From NCBI GenBank assembly GCA_018335655.1, contig JAGXRX010000006.1, positions 1 through 46,622 on the forward strand: a DNA stretch of 46,622 nt, in the 5' to 3' direction. Of the stretch, positions 34,947-44,450 are shown piece after piece. The DNA is from Erysipelothrix sp. (lineage in GTDB: Bacteria; Bacillota_I; Bacilli_A; Erysipelotrichales; Erysipelotrichaceae). The notes under the pieces were generated by a model, which was not told the origin of the DNA, searched no databases, and saw only the letters and a list, made by a program, of their open reading frames with translations. Every line of letters starts with the position of its first letter. Position 1 is the first letter of the stretch. The position numbers and the translations under genes are program-made.

Positions 34947-36081
34947 CAATAATTTCCTTTTCTACCCATGTTCTGAGAGGTTGATTGTTTAAGTATATTT
35001 CTTCTATCTGACCACCACCGATGCAAATATTGCTAAGGTAGAACACAGCTTCTTGTCCTGGTGTTACAGCTTTAATTCCTTGTGGGTAAGTTACAACCAA
35101 TTTATCATCAATCAAATCAAGTGTAACGTCCTGATCTGCTTGGCGATATCTAAACTTAGCATGACATTGAATTGGAAATGTAAGTGTGTCACTTAACAAA
35201 TTAATCCTTTTAATGATTGCGGAAGTTGTTTTTAAGTAAGGATGATGTTCCTGTGCTACGATAAGTTGATTTGACTTAAGGTGTTTCCAAACTACAAACC
35301 ATGGTCCTCGATCACCACCAATGTTTAATCCTTTTCGTTGGCCTAATGTGTAGAACATAACTCCATGATGTTTGCCAACAACTTTCTTAGTTTCAATATC
35401 AATAATATCTCCAGCGTTTTTTGGAATATAGTTAGTCATAAATTCTTTGAAATGTCGCTCACCAATAAAACATATACCTGTTGAGTCTTTCTTTTTTGCA
35501 ACCACAAAATCTTGCTCAAGAGCAATTCTTCTTACTTCATCTTTAGTTAATTCTCCCAAAGGAAATAAAGTCATTGAAAGTACATCTTTAGGAATTTGAA
35601 CTAAAAAATACGTTTGATCTTTATTTTGATCAATGGCTTTAGCAAGGTGTGGCTCACCATTAACATTAACAATTCTTGCATAATGTCCTGTCGCAACATA
35701 ATCAAACCCATGCTTTTTAGCATAATCGACAAAAGCATTAAACTTTATATGTTTATTGCAAAGAATATCGGGATTTGGAGTTAATCCATTTTTTGTTTGT
35801 TCGACAAAAACACTGAACACATCATGCCAGTATTCAGCCACAAAATCAACGCGATGAAGAGGTACATTCAATTTATTCGCAACATTTAGAGCATCCATGT
35901 AATCCACTTCTTGTGGACACATGTCATCATTAATGGTTGGGTTTCCTGCAATATCTGAGTTAACACTCGCATCCCAGTTTCTCATAAATCCACATTCTAC
36001 ATGATATCCTTGTTGAATAAGTAGATATGCTGCAACTGCTGAATCAACGCCCCCTGATAAACCTACAAACACTTTTTTCAT
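34936..36081 (-). CDS. mnmA: tRNA-specific 2-thiouridylase MnmA
   Basis: Installs the 2-thio group at wobble U34 of tRNA-Lys, -Glu and -Gln, 381 aa. The PP-loop GLSGGVDSAVAAYLL is at 7-21. The active cysteines are in NPDILCNKHIKF and STGICFIGERHF, and the C-terminal beta-barrel contains YTLGQRKGLNIGG. GAGG lies 7 bases before the ATG. First gene of mnmA-CPBP-recD2. Confidence 0.97.
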   Translation of the reverse strand: MKKVFVGLSGGVDSAVAAYLLIQQGYHVECGFMRNWDASVNSDIAGNPTINDDMCPQEVDYMDALNVANKLNVPLHRVDFVAEYWHDVFSVFVEQTKNGLTPNPDILCNKHIKFNAFVDYAKKHGFDYVATGHYARIVNVNGEPHLAKAIDQNKDQTYFLVQIPKDVLSMTLFPLGELTKDEVRRIALEQDFVVAKKKDSTGICFIGERHFKEFMTNYIPKNAGDIIDIETKKVVGKHHGVMFYTLGQRKGLNIGGDRGPWFVVWKHLKSNQLIVAQEHHPYLKTTSAIIKRINLLSDTLTFPIQCHAKFRYRQADQDVTLDLIDDKLVVTYPQGIKAVTPGQEAVFYLSNICIGGGQIEEIYLNNQPLRTWVEKEIIDEI

Positions 36082-36098
36082 ACATAAACCTCGCTAGT

Positions 36099-36107
36099 AT
36101 TATAACA
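36099..36107 (-). promoter_or_regulatory. Candidate mnmA promoter (extended -10)
   Basis: The minus strand reads TGT-TATAAT just after the spx terminator T-tract and about 17 bases before the mnmA ATG. The -35 region falls within the terminator hairpin and matches poorly. Confidence 0.45.
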
Positions 36108-36138
36108 TTTAAAAACTGAGTACAGAGCACTCAGTTTT
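36107..36138 (-). terminator. spx intrinsic terminator
   Basis: The 10-bp stem AAAACTGAGT / ACTCAGTTTT (36112-36121 / 36129-36138) has a 7-base loop and is followed by T residues on the minus strand. It begins 10 bases after the spx stop. Confidence 0.9.
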
Positions 36139-36148
36139 GGATTCAATA

Positions 36149-36574
36149 TTATGCTGCGTCACTAATTAAGATTTCTCGATTTAAATCTTCAGAGTCATTA
36201 AAACGAAGTGTAATTTTACGAAGTTCAGGTGGAACAAATGCCCCAATCTCTTCTTCATCATACCCTACTAAGAAATTTCTTTCATTTAAGATAATTGGAC
36301 GTTTCAAAATACTTGGATTTTTTTGAATGAATGATACAAGTTCTCTCAAGGACAATTCTTCTATGTCCATGTTTGATTCTTGAATGATTTTACTACGCTT
36401 TGAAATAATATCTTCGGTTCCATTTTCTGATCTCATGAGTAAGTGTTTAATCTCATTCTCATTAAGAACTGAAGTGAAGATATTCTTTTCGATATATTTT
36501 AAACCACGTTCATTAAGCCAGTGCTTAACTTTGCGGCATGATGCACATCCAGGAGAAGTATAGACAACGATCAT
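36149..36574 (-). CDS. spx: Spx family regulatory protein (ArsC fold)
   Basis: 141 aa thioredoxin-like regulator that binds the RNA polymerase alpha C-terminal domain under disulfide stress. The redox switch CASC is at C10-C13, and the conserved RPIIL with Arg92 and VGYDEEEI follow, all at family-typical positions. The C-terminus is about 10 residues longer than B. subtilis Spx. MgsR is a close paralogue, but the overall length and motifs favour Spx. It is monocistronic, divergent from trpS. Confidence 0.92.
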   Translation of the reverse strand: MIVVYTSPGCASCRKVKHWLNERGLKYIEKNIFTSVLNENEIKHLLMRSENGTEDIISKRSKIIQESNMDIEELSLRELVSFIQKNPSILKRPIILNERNFLVGYDEEEIGAFVPPELRKITLRFNDSEDLNREILISDAA

Positions 36575-36594
36575 AACAAATCCTCCATTTAAAT

Positions 36595-36646
36595 AAAGTA
36601 TACTCTAGTTAAGATAAAAGATAAAGCACCTTAACTAATATACTTT
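36595..36646. repeat. Imperfect inverted repeat in the spx-trpS divergent region
   Basis: The left arm AAAGTATA-CTC-TAGTTAAG (36595-36613) is mirrored by CTTAACTA-A-TATACTTT (36630-36646). Both arms contain TATACT on the outward strands, at 36599-36604 (minus) and 36639-36644 (plus), resembling paired -10 boxes. It may be an operator or simply back-to-back promoters. Confidence 0.6.
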
Positions 36647-36667
36647 AGGTAGATTCTATCTAAAAGA

Positions 36668-36696
36668 TTGTCATGATGCAATAAAAGTGCTTTAAT
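36668..36696 (+). promoter_or_regulatory. trpS promoter
   Basis: TTGTCA (36668-36673), 17 bases and TTTAAT (36691-36696) lie 21 bases before the ATG. The leader is too short for a T-box. Confidence 0.6.
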
Positions 36697-36717
36697 TAAT
36701 CAGTAATGAGGTGAATT

Positions 36718-37710
36718 ATGAAACGAATGTTAAGCGGAATTAAACCAAGTGGTGAACTTACCCTTGGAAACTATCTAGGAGCACTTAAACGTTTTGTAGC
36801 TTTTCAAGAAGACTATGAAATGTTTGTTTTTATTGCGAACCTACATTGTATTACTAATTATCAAGAACCAAGTCAACTTAAAACACATTTAAAGAATGCG
36901 GTAGCGTTATATTTAGCATGTGGATTAGACCCAAAACGCTCCACCATATTCCTACAAACTGATGTTCCTGAACATGCTCAACTAGGGTTTATATTAAGTT
37001 GCTATAGCTATTTAGGTGAACTCAACCGTATGACACAATACAAAGATAAAGCGTCAAGTGGTGAGAATTCATTAACTGTTGGTTTTTATACCTATCCAAC
37101 ACTCATGGCTGCTGATATTTTGATGTATGATCCTGCTTTTGTACCTGTGGGTGATGATCAAAAACAACATGTTGAGTTAACACGTGATATTGCTGAGCGA
37201 TTCAATAATCGCTATTCCCCTACTTTTAGTATTCCTGAACCATTGATTGCTAAAACAGGTGCAAGAATTATGTCTTTGAGTGAACCAACTAAAAAAATGA
37301 GTAAATCTGATCATAGTGATAAAGGTGTTATCTATATGATTGATGATCCAGCTGTTATTCGAAAGAAAGTTAAGTCAGCAACCACAGATAGCTTAGGTAA
37401 GGTAGCATTTGATCCTACAAACCAACCTGGCATTTCCAATCTCATCCAAATCGTAGCAACATGTCTTGATCAAAGTATCGAAGAAGTTGTTGAAACCTAT
37501 AAAGATACACAATATGGAGAATTCAAGGAATCTGTTGCTCAAGTTATAATAGATACACTATCTCCTATTCAAGAAAGATATCGCGAAATCGTTAATTCAG
37601 ATATTCTTGAAAATGTCCTCAATGAAGGCAAGGAAAAAGCTCAAAGAATTGCAAGACAAAAGCTAGAAAAGGTTCAACGTAAAATTGGATTGGAAATTAA
37701 GAAGAAATGA
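36718..37710 (+). CDS. trpS: Tryptophanyl-tRNA synthetase
   Basis: Class I synthetase, 330 aa, normal length. The N-terminal GIKPSGELTLGNYLGALK holds the HIGH-equivalent TLGN, DQKQHVELTRDIAERFN follows and the KMSKS loop is KKMSKSD near 198. GAGGTG precedes the ATG by 4 bases. It overlaps uppP by 4 bases (ATGA). Confidence 0.97.
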   Translation: MKRMLSGIKPSGELTLGNYLGALKRFVAFQEDYEMFVFIANLHCITNYQEPSQLKTHLKNAVALYLACGLDPKRSTIFLQTDVPEHAQLGFILSCYSYLGELNRMTQYKDKASSGENSLTVGFYTYPTLMAADILMYDPAFVPVGDDQKQHVELTRDIAERFNNRYSPTFSIPEPLIAKTGARIMSLSEPTKKMSKSDHSDKGVIYMIDDPAVIRKKVKSATTDSLGKVAFDPTNQPGISNLIQIVATCLDQSIEEVVETYKDTQYGEFKESVAQVIIDTLSPIQERYREIVNSDILENVLNEGKEKAQRIARQKLEKVQRKIGLEIKKK

Positions 37711-38504
37711 ATACTATAATAATATTCATTATTTTAGCCATTGTTCAAGGCATTACTGAACCTCTACCAGTATCAAGTTCAGGTCATTTAGTCATCTTTA
37801 AACATTTCTTCGATATTGTGAGTGACAATGCAATTTTAGAAATTATGCTTCATGCAGGATCTCTTATAGCAATCATAGTGTTTTACTTCAGTGAAATTAA
37901 ATCACTTGTTGTTAATAATATTCTCTTTGTTTTTAAGAAAAGAAAAGAATTCAGTGAAGACTTTAACTTTGCTTTAAAACTAGTATTAGCAACCATACCT
38001 GCTGGAATTATTGGTCTACTCTTTAAAGATGACATTACAGCAGCACTTTCTGATGTACGATTAGTTGGATACTTCTATTTAATTACAACATTTTTATTAC
38101 TACTGCCACGCTTAATTAAACCATCAACTAAACCAATAACATTTCCTCGAGCACTTATTATAGGTTTTGCCCAAGCATTAGCATTACAACCTGGTGTTTC
38201 ACGCAGTGGAAGTACTATCGCATCATCAATGGCTCTTGGAATAAAACCTCAAGATGCTATGAAGTTTTCATTCTTCATGTTTATCCCGATTGCTACTATT
38301 GTCATTGCATCTGGGACTTATGACTTAGTCCAAAGCTCTCCAGATTTCTTACTTCTAGTCGCCTATGCTATAGCAATCTTTGTAAGCTTTGCTGTTACTT
38401 ATTATGCAATGCGATGGTTAACATTCATAATTAAAAAAGATAAGTATCACTACTTTGCATTCTATACGTTTGTTCTATCCTTAATTATCTTATTTTTCTT
38501 ATAA
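37707..38504 (+). CDS. uppP: Undecaprenyl-diphosphatase UppP
   Basis: 265 aa integral membrane phosphatase that recycles undecaprenyl pyrophosphate for cell-wall synthesis, also called BacA (bacitracin resistance). About seven membrane helices are present. Family motifs are EPLPVSSSGHLVI at 17-29 and QPGVSRSGSTI near 158-168. It is translationally coupled to trpS. Confidence 0.95.
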   Translation: MNTIIIFIILAIVQGITEPLPVSSSGHLVIFKHFFDIVSDNAILEIMLHAGSLIAIIVFYFSEIKSLVVNNILFVFKKRKEFSEDFNFALKLVLATIPAGIIGLLFKDDITAALSDVRLVGYFYLITTFLLLLPRLIKPSTKPITFPRALIIGFAQALALQPGVSRSGSTIASSMALGIKPQDAMKFSFFMFIPIATIVIASGTYDLVQSSPDFLLLVAYAIAIFVSFAVTYYAMRWLTFIIKKDKYHYFAFYTFVLSLIILFFL

Positions 38505-38530
38505 AACATATTTATTTTTATTTTATTGAG

Positions 38531-38539
38531 TGCTATAAT
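38531..38539 (+). promoter_or_regulatory. Extended -10 promoter for the ABC ATPase operon
   Basis: TGC-TATAAT at 38531-38539; the -35 is weak (TTTATT). Transcription would start near 38546, inside the loop of the hairpin at 38537-38557. Confidence 0.5.
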
Positions 38540-38560
38540 ATCTCCAAAGGAGATATTTTT
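38537..38560 (+). terminator. Terminator-like hairpin overlapping promoter and ribosome-binding site
   Basis: The perfect 9-bp stem AATATCTCC / GGAGATATT with an AAA loop is followed by T residues and then the ATG at 38561. The right arm is the ribosome-binding site. It should terminate or silence readthrough from trpS-uppP, while messages started at the local promoter lack the left arm. Confidence 0.55.
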
Positions 38561-39277
38561 ATGATTCAATTAACTAATTTATCAAAATCTTATACAAAAA
38601 CTAAGAAGGCTGTAGACAATCTTTCATTAACTATTAGTGATGGTAGTATTACTGCTTTTATCGGTCCAAATGGCGCAGGTAAGACTACAACATTAAAAAT
38701 GATGACAGGAATACTAAAGCCCGACCAAGGAGAAGTTTTAATCAACTCCCATTCCATGAAAGATAATCCAATAGAAGCTAAAAAGCAATTTGGATTCGTG
38801 AGTGATAATCCTGATTCTTTCTTACGCTTAAGAGGTATTGAATATCTTCATCTTATGGGGGATATCTATGAAGTTGAATTTGAGAAAAGAATAGAACTTA
38901 TTGAACATTATTCAAGAAGACTTGGAATTTATGACACTTTAAATGACAAGATTCTATCGTACTCTCATGGTATGAGACAGAAGATTATGATTGTTGGAGC
39001 ACTTATCCATCAACCAGATATTCTAATACTCGATGAACCATTAACTGGTTTAGATCCTCAATCTGCATATGAACTTAAAGAAATAATGAGAGAATTTTCT
39101 AAGGAAAGAAAAACTGTCTTGTTTTCCACTCATGTCTTAGAAGTGGCTGAGCGCTTATGTGACAAGATATGCATTATTCATCAAGGTAAAGTCATGTATG
39201 ATGGAACACTTGAAGTTCTCAAAGATCAATACCCAAATACATCCTTAGAAGAAATATTCTTAAAGGTAACACTATGA
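38561..39277 (+). CDS. ABC transporter ATP-binding protein
   Basis: 238 aa ATPase subunit with Walker A GPNGAGKTT at about 35-43, signature LSYSHGMRQK (degenerate relative to LSGGQ, common in ABC-2/Ecs types) and Walker B LILDEPLTGLDP. The H-loop is FSTHVLEVAE. It overlaps the permease gene by 4 bases (ATGA). Partner and arrangement are EcsA-like, but the substrate is unknown. Confidence 0.93.
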   Translation: MIQLTNLSKSYTKTKKAVDNLSLTISDGSITAFIGPNGAGKTTTLKMMTGILKPDQGEVLINSHSMKDNPIEAKKQFGFVSDNPDSFLRLRGIEYLHLMGDIYEVEFEKRIELIEHYSRRLGIYDTLNDKILSYSHGMRQKIMIVGALIHQPDILILDEPLTGLDPQSAYELKEIMREFSKERKTVLFSTHVLEVAERLCDKICIIHQGKVMYDGTLEVLKDQYPNTSLEEIFLKVTL

Positions 39278-40911
39278 AGAAAGTCATTAAACTTGCTTTA
39301 AAACTTATTAAGACTTCATTTGTCGTCATTGATGATAAGAAAAAAGCCTCTGGAAAGAAACAAGCTTTGTTTTTCGGTGTACTCATTGTACTCATGGCCC
39401 CAAATATTATTGGCTTTGGTTACATCACTAAAGAGATTACTGAGTTTCTTGTTCCACTTTCACAAGAAACAGTGGTCTTATCACTACTCTTACAACTTGG
39501 ATTTACGATTATCATTTTCTCAAGTGTCTTTATGATTCCATCATATATGTTTTATGCTAAGGATATTGAGAAGTTACTTCCCCTTCCTTTATCGCATGTA
39601 CAACTATTTCTAGCTAAACTTCTTCAAATTCACGCATATCAAATAGGATTCTTAATGTTATTAATATTACCTCCTTTAACTGGTTATATTATTGCAGCTG
39701 GATTTAGCTGGTCTCTTATTTTATTCATTTTCACATCATGGCTTAATGCAATAGTTACAATGATAATGATTTCAATTATTCTAGTAACAATTATGAGTGT
39801 ATCTCCTTGGTTTAAGAACAAGGATCGAGTAACACTTATTATGAGTATCTTAGCTTTAGGAGTCGGTTTATACATAAATTATAATATTGGAGGACTTGAT
39901 TTAGCCAATCCTGAAACGATAGCATTATCCTTAATTCAAGGTAATCAAAGTTTATCTGAAGGGTTCTTCTCCTACTTCCCTCACCTTAACATGAGTGTTT
40001 CTCTTATGGTGAATTTCACTTGGATTAATCTTTTAATCTATATCGTAGGTTCACTACTATTTATGTTTTTAGTTATTAAACTATTCGCATCTACACTCGT
40101 TAATATCATGGCAACCTTTCAAGGTGGAGCTGCATCTAAAAAGATGTCACTTAAGTCGCTGCGAGGTCATAAAATTCGCTCAGCTTTATATGCATTTACT
40201 TTAAAAGAACTCAAACTATTATTTCGTACACCTGTTTATTTCTTTAATAATGTTCTTGTAGTTTTGCTACTTCCTATTATTATGGGAGTTAGCTATTCTC
40301 AAGCAAGTGGTGAACTTTCAATACCTATGCTTACATCATTCATTAAAGGAAATCCATTATTTCTTATATTTGGTGCTTCAAGTATTGGTGCATTTTTCTC
40401 AATGATTAATCTAGTAACACCAACAAGTGTCTCACGTGAAGGTGACAATAAATATCATATGTTACTGTTTCCTGTTAGTATTTCAACACAACTTTATGCT
40501 AAGTTTTTATCAGGAATTATCATTTCAAGTATTGCAGTTATACCAACTTTACTTCTCATCTTAATTGGTAATGCATTATACTTTGAACTTGAATTAATCT
40601 GGGTTATATATAGTGTTCTAAGTGTTTTAATATTTATGATTTTTATCAATTTATTTGGCCTTGTAGTTGATGTATTTCATCCTAAACTTGTCTGGGAAAA
40701 CGAACAAGCTGCAGTTAAGCAAAATATAAACTTTTTATTCTCGTTTTTAGCAGCAACAACCATTATAGGCTTCTTAGCATATTCACTCTTTAATTTACAG
40801 TCTTATACTTCTTGGATATTTCTAGGAACTCATGGAGCATTAATCATTGCGATAATGTTTATACATCGTATAATAAAAACAAAATCACATGATTTGCTCA
40901 TAGAGCACTAG
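39274..40911 (+). CDS. ABC-type exporter permease, large integral membrane subunit
   Basis: 545 aa hydrophobic protein with roughly ten or more membrane segments in two blocks around a central basic region (GHKIRSALYAFTLKELKLLFRT would span the second block entry). It resembles the putative ABC exporter permeases of the ABC_tran_2 type. A soluble Lys-rich N-terminus (KKASGKKQ) precedes the first helix. It is coupled to the upstream ATPase; substrate not predictable. Confidence 0.85.
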   Translation: MKKVIKLALKLIKTSFVVIDDKKKASGKKQALFFGVLIVLMAPNIIGFGYITKEITEFLVPLSQETVVLSLLLQLGFTIIIFSSVFMIPSYMFYAKDIEKLLPLPLSHVQLFLAKLLQIHAYQIGFLMLLILPPLTGYIIAAGFSWSLILFIFTSWLNAIVTMIMISIILVTIMSVSPWFKNKDRVTLIMSILALGVGLYINYNIGGLDLANPETIALSLIQGNQSLSEGFFSYFPHLNMSVSLMVNFTWINLLIYIVGSLLFMFLVIKLFASTLVNIMATFQGGAASKKMSLKSLRGHKIRSALYAFTLKELKLLFRTPVYFFNNVLVVLLLPIIMGVSYSQASGELSIPMLTSFIKGNPLFLIFGASSIGAFFSMINLVTPTSVSREGDNKYHMLLFPVSISTQLYAKFLSGIIISSIAVIPTLLLILIGNALYFELELIWVIYSVLSVLIFMIFINLFGLVVDVFHPKLVWENEQAAVKQNINFLFSFLAATTIIGFLAYSLFNLQSYTSWIFLGTHGALIIAIMFIHRIIKTKSHDLLIEH

Positions 40912-40920
40912 AAAGATTGT

Positions 40921-42645
40921 ATGAAAAAAATTCTTAGTTATCTTTGGCCTTATTGGAAATATATCATTATCGTGATTGTGTTCATCGTAACACAATCACT
41001 TTCTGAATTGTTCTTACCTCGTCTTATGTCACAAATAGTTGATATCGGAATTGCGAACAACGATTTAGGGTATGTCACCAACCGAAGCCTAATCATGATA
41101 CTTATTGCGATATTCGCAATCATTAGTGCTATTTTGGTTGCATATTTCAATACACGTTTAGGAACACTCGCTGTAACAAAACTAAGAAGTGATGTTTTTG
41201 AGAAAATTCAAAAGTTTTCTGCTCAGGAACTTGATCAGTTTACTCCTTCTTCACTCATCACACGCTCAACCAACGACATACAACAGATTCAGATGATGTT
41301 CACCATGATGCTTCGAATTCTTGTTTCTGCACCACTTATGGCTGCAGGTGGCTTTTTTTTAATGGCCACTCAAGAAAGTTCCTTATCTTGGATATTCTTG
41401 ATTTTAGTCCCCGTTGTCATGGTATTTATCATTGGTATCTTTGCTTTCGCAAAACCTCGTTTTGAGAAAATTCAAACGTTAGTCGATTCAATCAATCAAA
41501 CAGCACGCCAACTGTTAAGTGGAGTGCGTGTTATTCGTGCATTTAATGCACAAAAATCACAAAGTGAGCAGTTCATAGGTTATGCTTCTGATCTTAAAAA
41601 GGAAAATATTCTTTTAAATGATGTCATGTCACTAATCAATCCATTTTTTAATATTGTGTTAAATGGTTCAACCATACTAATTATGTTTGTGGCTACCCCA
41701 CTCATTGCAGATCTTACACTACCAGTTGGTAGTATGATGGCCTTTATTCAATACACCATGCAAGTTATGTTTGCCTTCATCATGTTATCTTTTGTCTTTG
41801 TCTTCTACCCACGTGCAGTCGTAAGTGCTCGCCGTATTAGTGAAGTACTCAATGCTGATATTCAGATTAAAGAATCCGATGTCACTGTCCCCTTTGAAGA
41901 TAAAAATGTTTCCATTCGATTCGAGAATGTAGCATTTAGTTATGCTGATGCAAAGGAAAAAGTACTTAGTAAAATTTCACTGACTTTTCCAGCAAATAAG
42001 AAAACAGCCATCATTGGATCAACTGGTTCAGGTAAATCAACACTTGTTCGACTGCTTCCTAGGTTTTTTGATCCAATCGATGGTGAAATCTTTTTTAACA
42101 ACACAAATATTAAATCTTTAAAACTTGATGAACTTCGCCAGCTTATAGGGTATGTGCCACAAAAAGCAAGTCTATTTAGTGGAACGATTCGCTTTAATCT
42201 CACACTTAATAATCCATCCGTGAGTGAAAGTGATATTCTTGAAGCCATTGATATGTCACAAGCAACTTCAATTATTAGTGAAAAAGAATCTGGTCTAGAT
42301 AGTGATCTAACACAAAAAGGTGCAAACTTATCTGGTGGTCAGAAACAAAGATTAGCCATTGCCAGAGCTCTAGCTAAAAAACCAAAGATTCTCATTTTTG
42401 ATGACAGTTTTTCAGCATTGGATGCAATGACAGATCGTTTACTTCGAAATCAACTTAAGAAACTAGAGAATACAACACAAATTATTGTTTCTCAAAAGAT
42501 ATCTTCGATTATCGATTGCGATCAAATCATCGTCCTAGATAATGGTAAGATTGTTGGAGTTGGTCAACATGAACAACTACTTAAAGAAAATGTGGTGTAT
42601 CGAGAAATAGCATTATCTCAAAACATCCTTGAGGTGACAGTATGA
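40921..42645 (+). CDS. Heterodimeric ABC exporter, subunit with degenerate nucleotide site
   Basis: 574 aa half-transporter: six-helix exporter domain (1-310) and ATPase domain (about 330-574). It has Walker A GSTGSGKSTL and a canonical signature LSGGQKQ. The Walker B is IFDDSFSALD with Asp in place of the catalytic Glu, and the H-loop His is replaced (SQKISSI). This marks it as the non-catalytic-site partner, as in BmrC/LmrC or TM287. It overlaps the next gene by 4 bases. Drug or lipid export is typical of the family; substrate unknown. The ribosome-binding site is weak. Confidence 0.92.
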   Translation: MKKILSYLWPYWKYIIIVIVFIVTQSLSELFLPRLMSQIVDIGIANNDLGYVTNRSLIMILIAIFAIISAILVAYFNTRLGTLAVTKLRSDVFEKIQKFSAQELDQFTPSSLITRSTNDIQQIQMMFTMMLRILVSAPLMAAGGFFLMATQESSLSWIFLILVPVVMVFIIGIFAFAKPRFEKIQTLVDSINQTARQLLSGVRVIRAFNAQKSQSEQFIGYASDLKKENILLNDVMSLINPFFNIVLNGSTILIMFVATPLIADLTLPVGSMMAFIQYTMQVMFAFIMLSFVFVFYPRAVVSARRISEVLNADIQIKESDVTVPFEDKNVSIRFENVAFSYADAKEKVLSKISLTFPANKKTAIIGSTGSGKSTLVRLLPRFFDPIDGEIFFNNTNIKSLKLDELRQLIGYVPQKASLFSGTIRFNLTLNNPSVSESDILEAIDMSQATSIISEKESGLDSDLTQKGANLSGGQKQRLAIARALAKKPKILIFDDSFSALDAMTDRLLRNQLKKLENTTQIIVSQKISSIIDCDQIIVLDNGKIVGVGQHEQLLKENVVYREIALSQNILEVTV

Positions 42646-44450
42646 GCTTTCACATGAGTCATGCGATGCGTGCAAAGAAAGAAAGTCCTAAAGACTTCAA
42701 ACTAACTCTACGCCGCCTTATCGCTTATATTAAACCTTTTTTACCTCAAGTCATCCTTGGTGTATTATTCTCAATTACAGCAACTATTCTCTCTGTTATT
42801 GGACCTACTGTTTTAGCACAAGCGACTAATATCTTATATGATGGATACCAAAGTCGTTTACTTAATCCAAATTTCATCTTAAATCGAAATGATGTTTATC
42901 AAGTATTGCTTCAAGTCTTATTAATCTATGCTAGTGCAGCATTATTATCGTATATCTCATCAATCGTCATAAATCGTGTGACACAAAAAATTACATTAAC
43001 ATTAAGAACTCAAATATCATCTAAAATAAACACACTTCATTTAAAAACTATAGATGAAAAGCCAATTGGAGATGTATTATCACGAATTACGAATGATGTT
43101 GATACCATTAATAATTCCCTCCAACAAGCTCTTATTGCCTCTATCGTCGCAATACTTTCCATCGTAGGGATATTGTTCATGATGATTAGAATCTCTTGGA
43201 TATTAACAGTTGTTGCTCTTATTACACTTCCAATAACTTTATTCACTGTATCATTTGTCGTTAAGTATGGTCAAAAATACTTCACCATGCGCGCTAAAAC
43301 ACTTGGACAACTTAATGGCCATATTGAAGAAATGTTTTCAAACCATCTTATTGTCACAGCATATCATGGTCAAGATTTCTCATCCTCTACCTTTGAATCC
43401 TTAAATAATGAGCTACAATCTCATACTCAAAAGTCAGAATTTATTTCTTCACTCATGTTACCAATTGTTGGGTTTATAGGAAACTTAGGATATATAAGTG
43501 TTGTGGTCATAGGTGCAATGCTTATGCTAGCAGGACAAATATCTCTTGGGGCAATTCAAGCTTTCATTATGTACATCCGCAACTTTAGTCAACCTCTTAA
43601 TCAAATGGCTAATATTACAACAATTATTCAATCAACAATAGCTGCCAGTGAGCGTGTCTTTGAATTTCTTGATTCTGAAGAAGAAGAAAAAGAAAACAAA
43701 CCAACACTCCCTGCAGAAATTAATGGTGAAATTGAATTTAAAGACGTTGATTTTAGTTATAGTGAAGAAAACATCTTTATTAAAAACTTTAATATGCACA
43801 TTCAACCTGGGATGAAGGTTGCAATTGTAGGACCAACAGGTGCAGGTAAAACAACCATTGTGAACTTGCTTATGCGTTTTTATGAAGTCCTTCAAGGATC
43901 AATCTATATTGATGGTCACAAAGTTACAGATTATTCACGAGAATCCATTCGTAGTACCTTTGCAATGGTTCTTCAGGATTCATGGTTATTCAAAGGAACG
44001 ATTGAAGAAAATATTACCTTCAATGAAGTTTACTCAGACAATGACTTTAAAAAGGCAGCTACTGCAGCTAAAGTCGATCATTTCATTCAAACACTTCCAC
44101 TTGGTTATAACACTCTAATCAATGAAGATGCATCTAACCTCTCTCAAGGTCAAAAACAGCTTATTACAATCGCTCGTGCATTCTTATCCAATAAGAAGAT
44201 TCTCATCCTTGATGAAGCTACTTCATCCGTAGATACAAGAACTGAATACCTCATTCAAGAAGCAATGGAAGCCTTAATGCATGAGAAGACTTCGTTTATT
44301 ATAGCTCATCGATTATCAACCATCATTAAGTCTGATTTAATACTCGTCATGAACCAAGGTCAAATTATTGAACAAGGAACTCATAGTTTCTTACTCCAAC
44401 AAAAAGGTTTCTATTATGACTTGTATCAATCACAGTTTGAAGCAAATTAA
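42642..44450 (+). CDS. Heterodimeric ABC exporter, catalytic-site subunit
   Basis: 602 aa half-transporter, partner of the preceding gene. It has a longer cytoplasmic N-terminus (about 35 residues) and six transmembrane helices. The ATPase domain has Walker A GPTGAGKTTI, Walker B LILDEATSSVD with a normal catalytic Glu, and H-loop IAHRLSTI. Its signature is altered to LSQGQKQL. Together with the Asp in the partner this leaves one good and one degenerate ATP site, the standard asymmetric design. GAGGTGA is 4 bases before the ATG. Confidence 0.93.
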   Translation: MSFHMSHAMRAKKESPKDFKLTLRRLIAYIKPFLPQVILGVLFSITATILSVIGPTVLAQATNILYDGYQSRLLNPNFILNRNDVYQVLLQVLLIYASAALLSYISSIVINRVTQKITLTLRTQISSKINTLHLKTIDEKPIGDVLSRITNDVDTINNSLQQALIASIVAILSIVGILFMMIRISWILTVVALITLPITLFTVSFVVKYGQKYFTMRAKTLGQLNGHIEEMFSNHLIVTAYHGQDFSSSTFESLNNELQSHTQKSEFISSLMLPIVGFIGNLGYISVVVIGAMLMLAGQISLGAIQAFIMYIRNFSQPLNQMANITTIIQSTIAASERVFEFLDSEEEEKENKPTLPAEINGEIEFKDVDFSYSEENIFIKNFNMHIQPGMKVAIVGPTGAGKTTIVNLLMRFYEVLQGSIYIDGHKVTDYSRESIRSTFAMVLQDSWLFKGTIEENITFNEVYSDNDFKKAATAAKVDHFIQTLPLGYNTLINEDASNLSQGQKQLITIARAFLSNKKILILDEATSSVDTRTEYLIQEAMEALMHEKTSFIIAHRLSTIIKSDLILVMNQGQIIEQGTHSFLLQQKGFYYDLYQSQFEAN

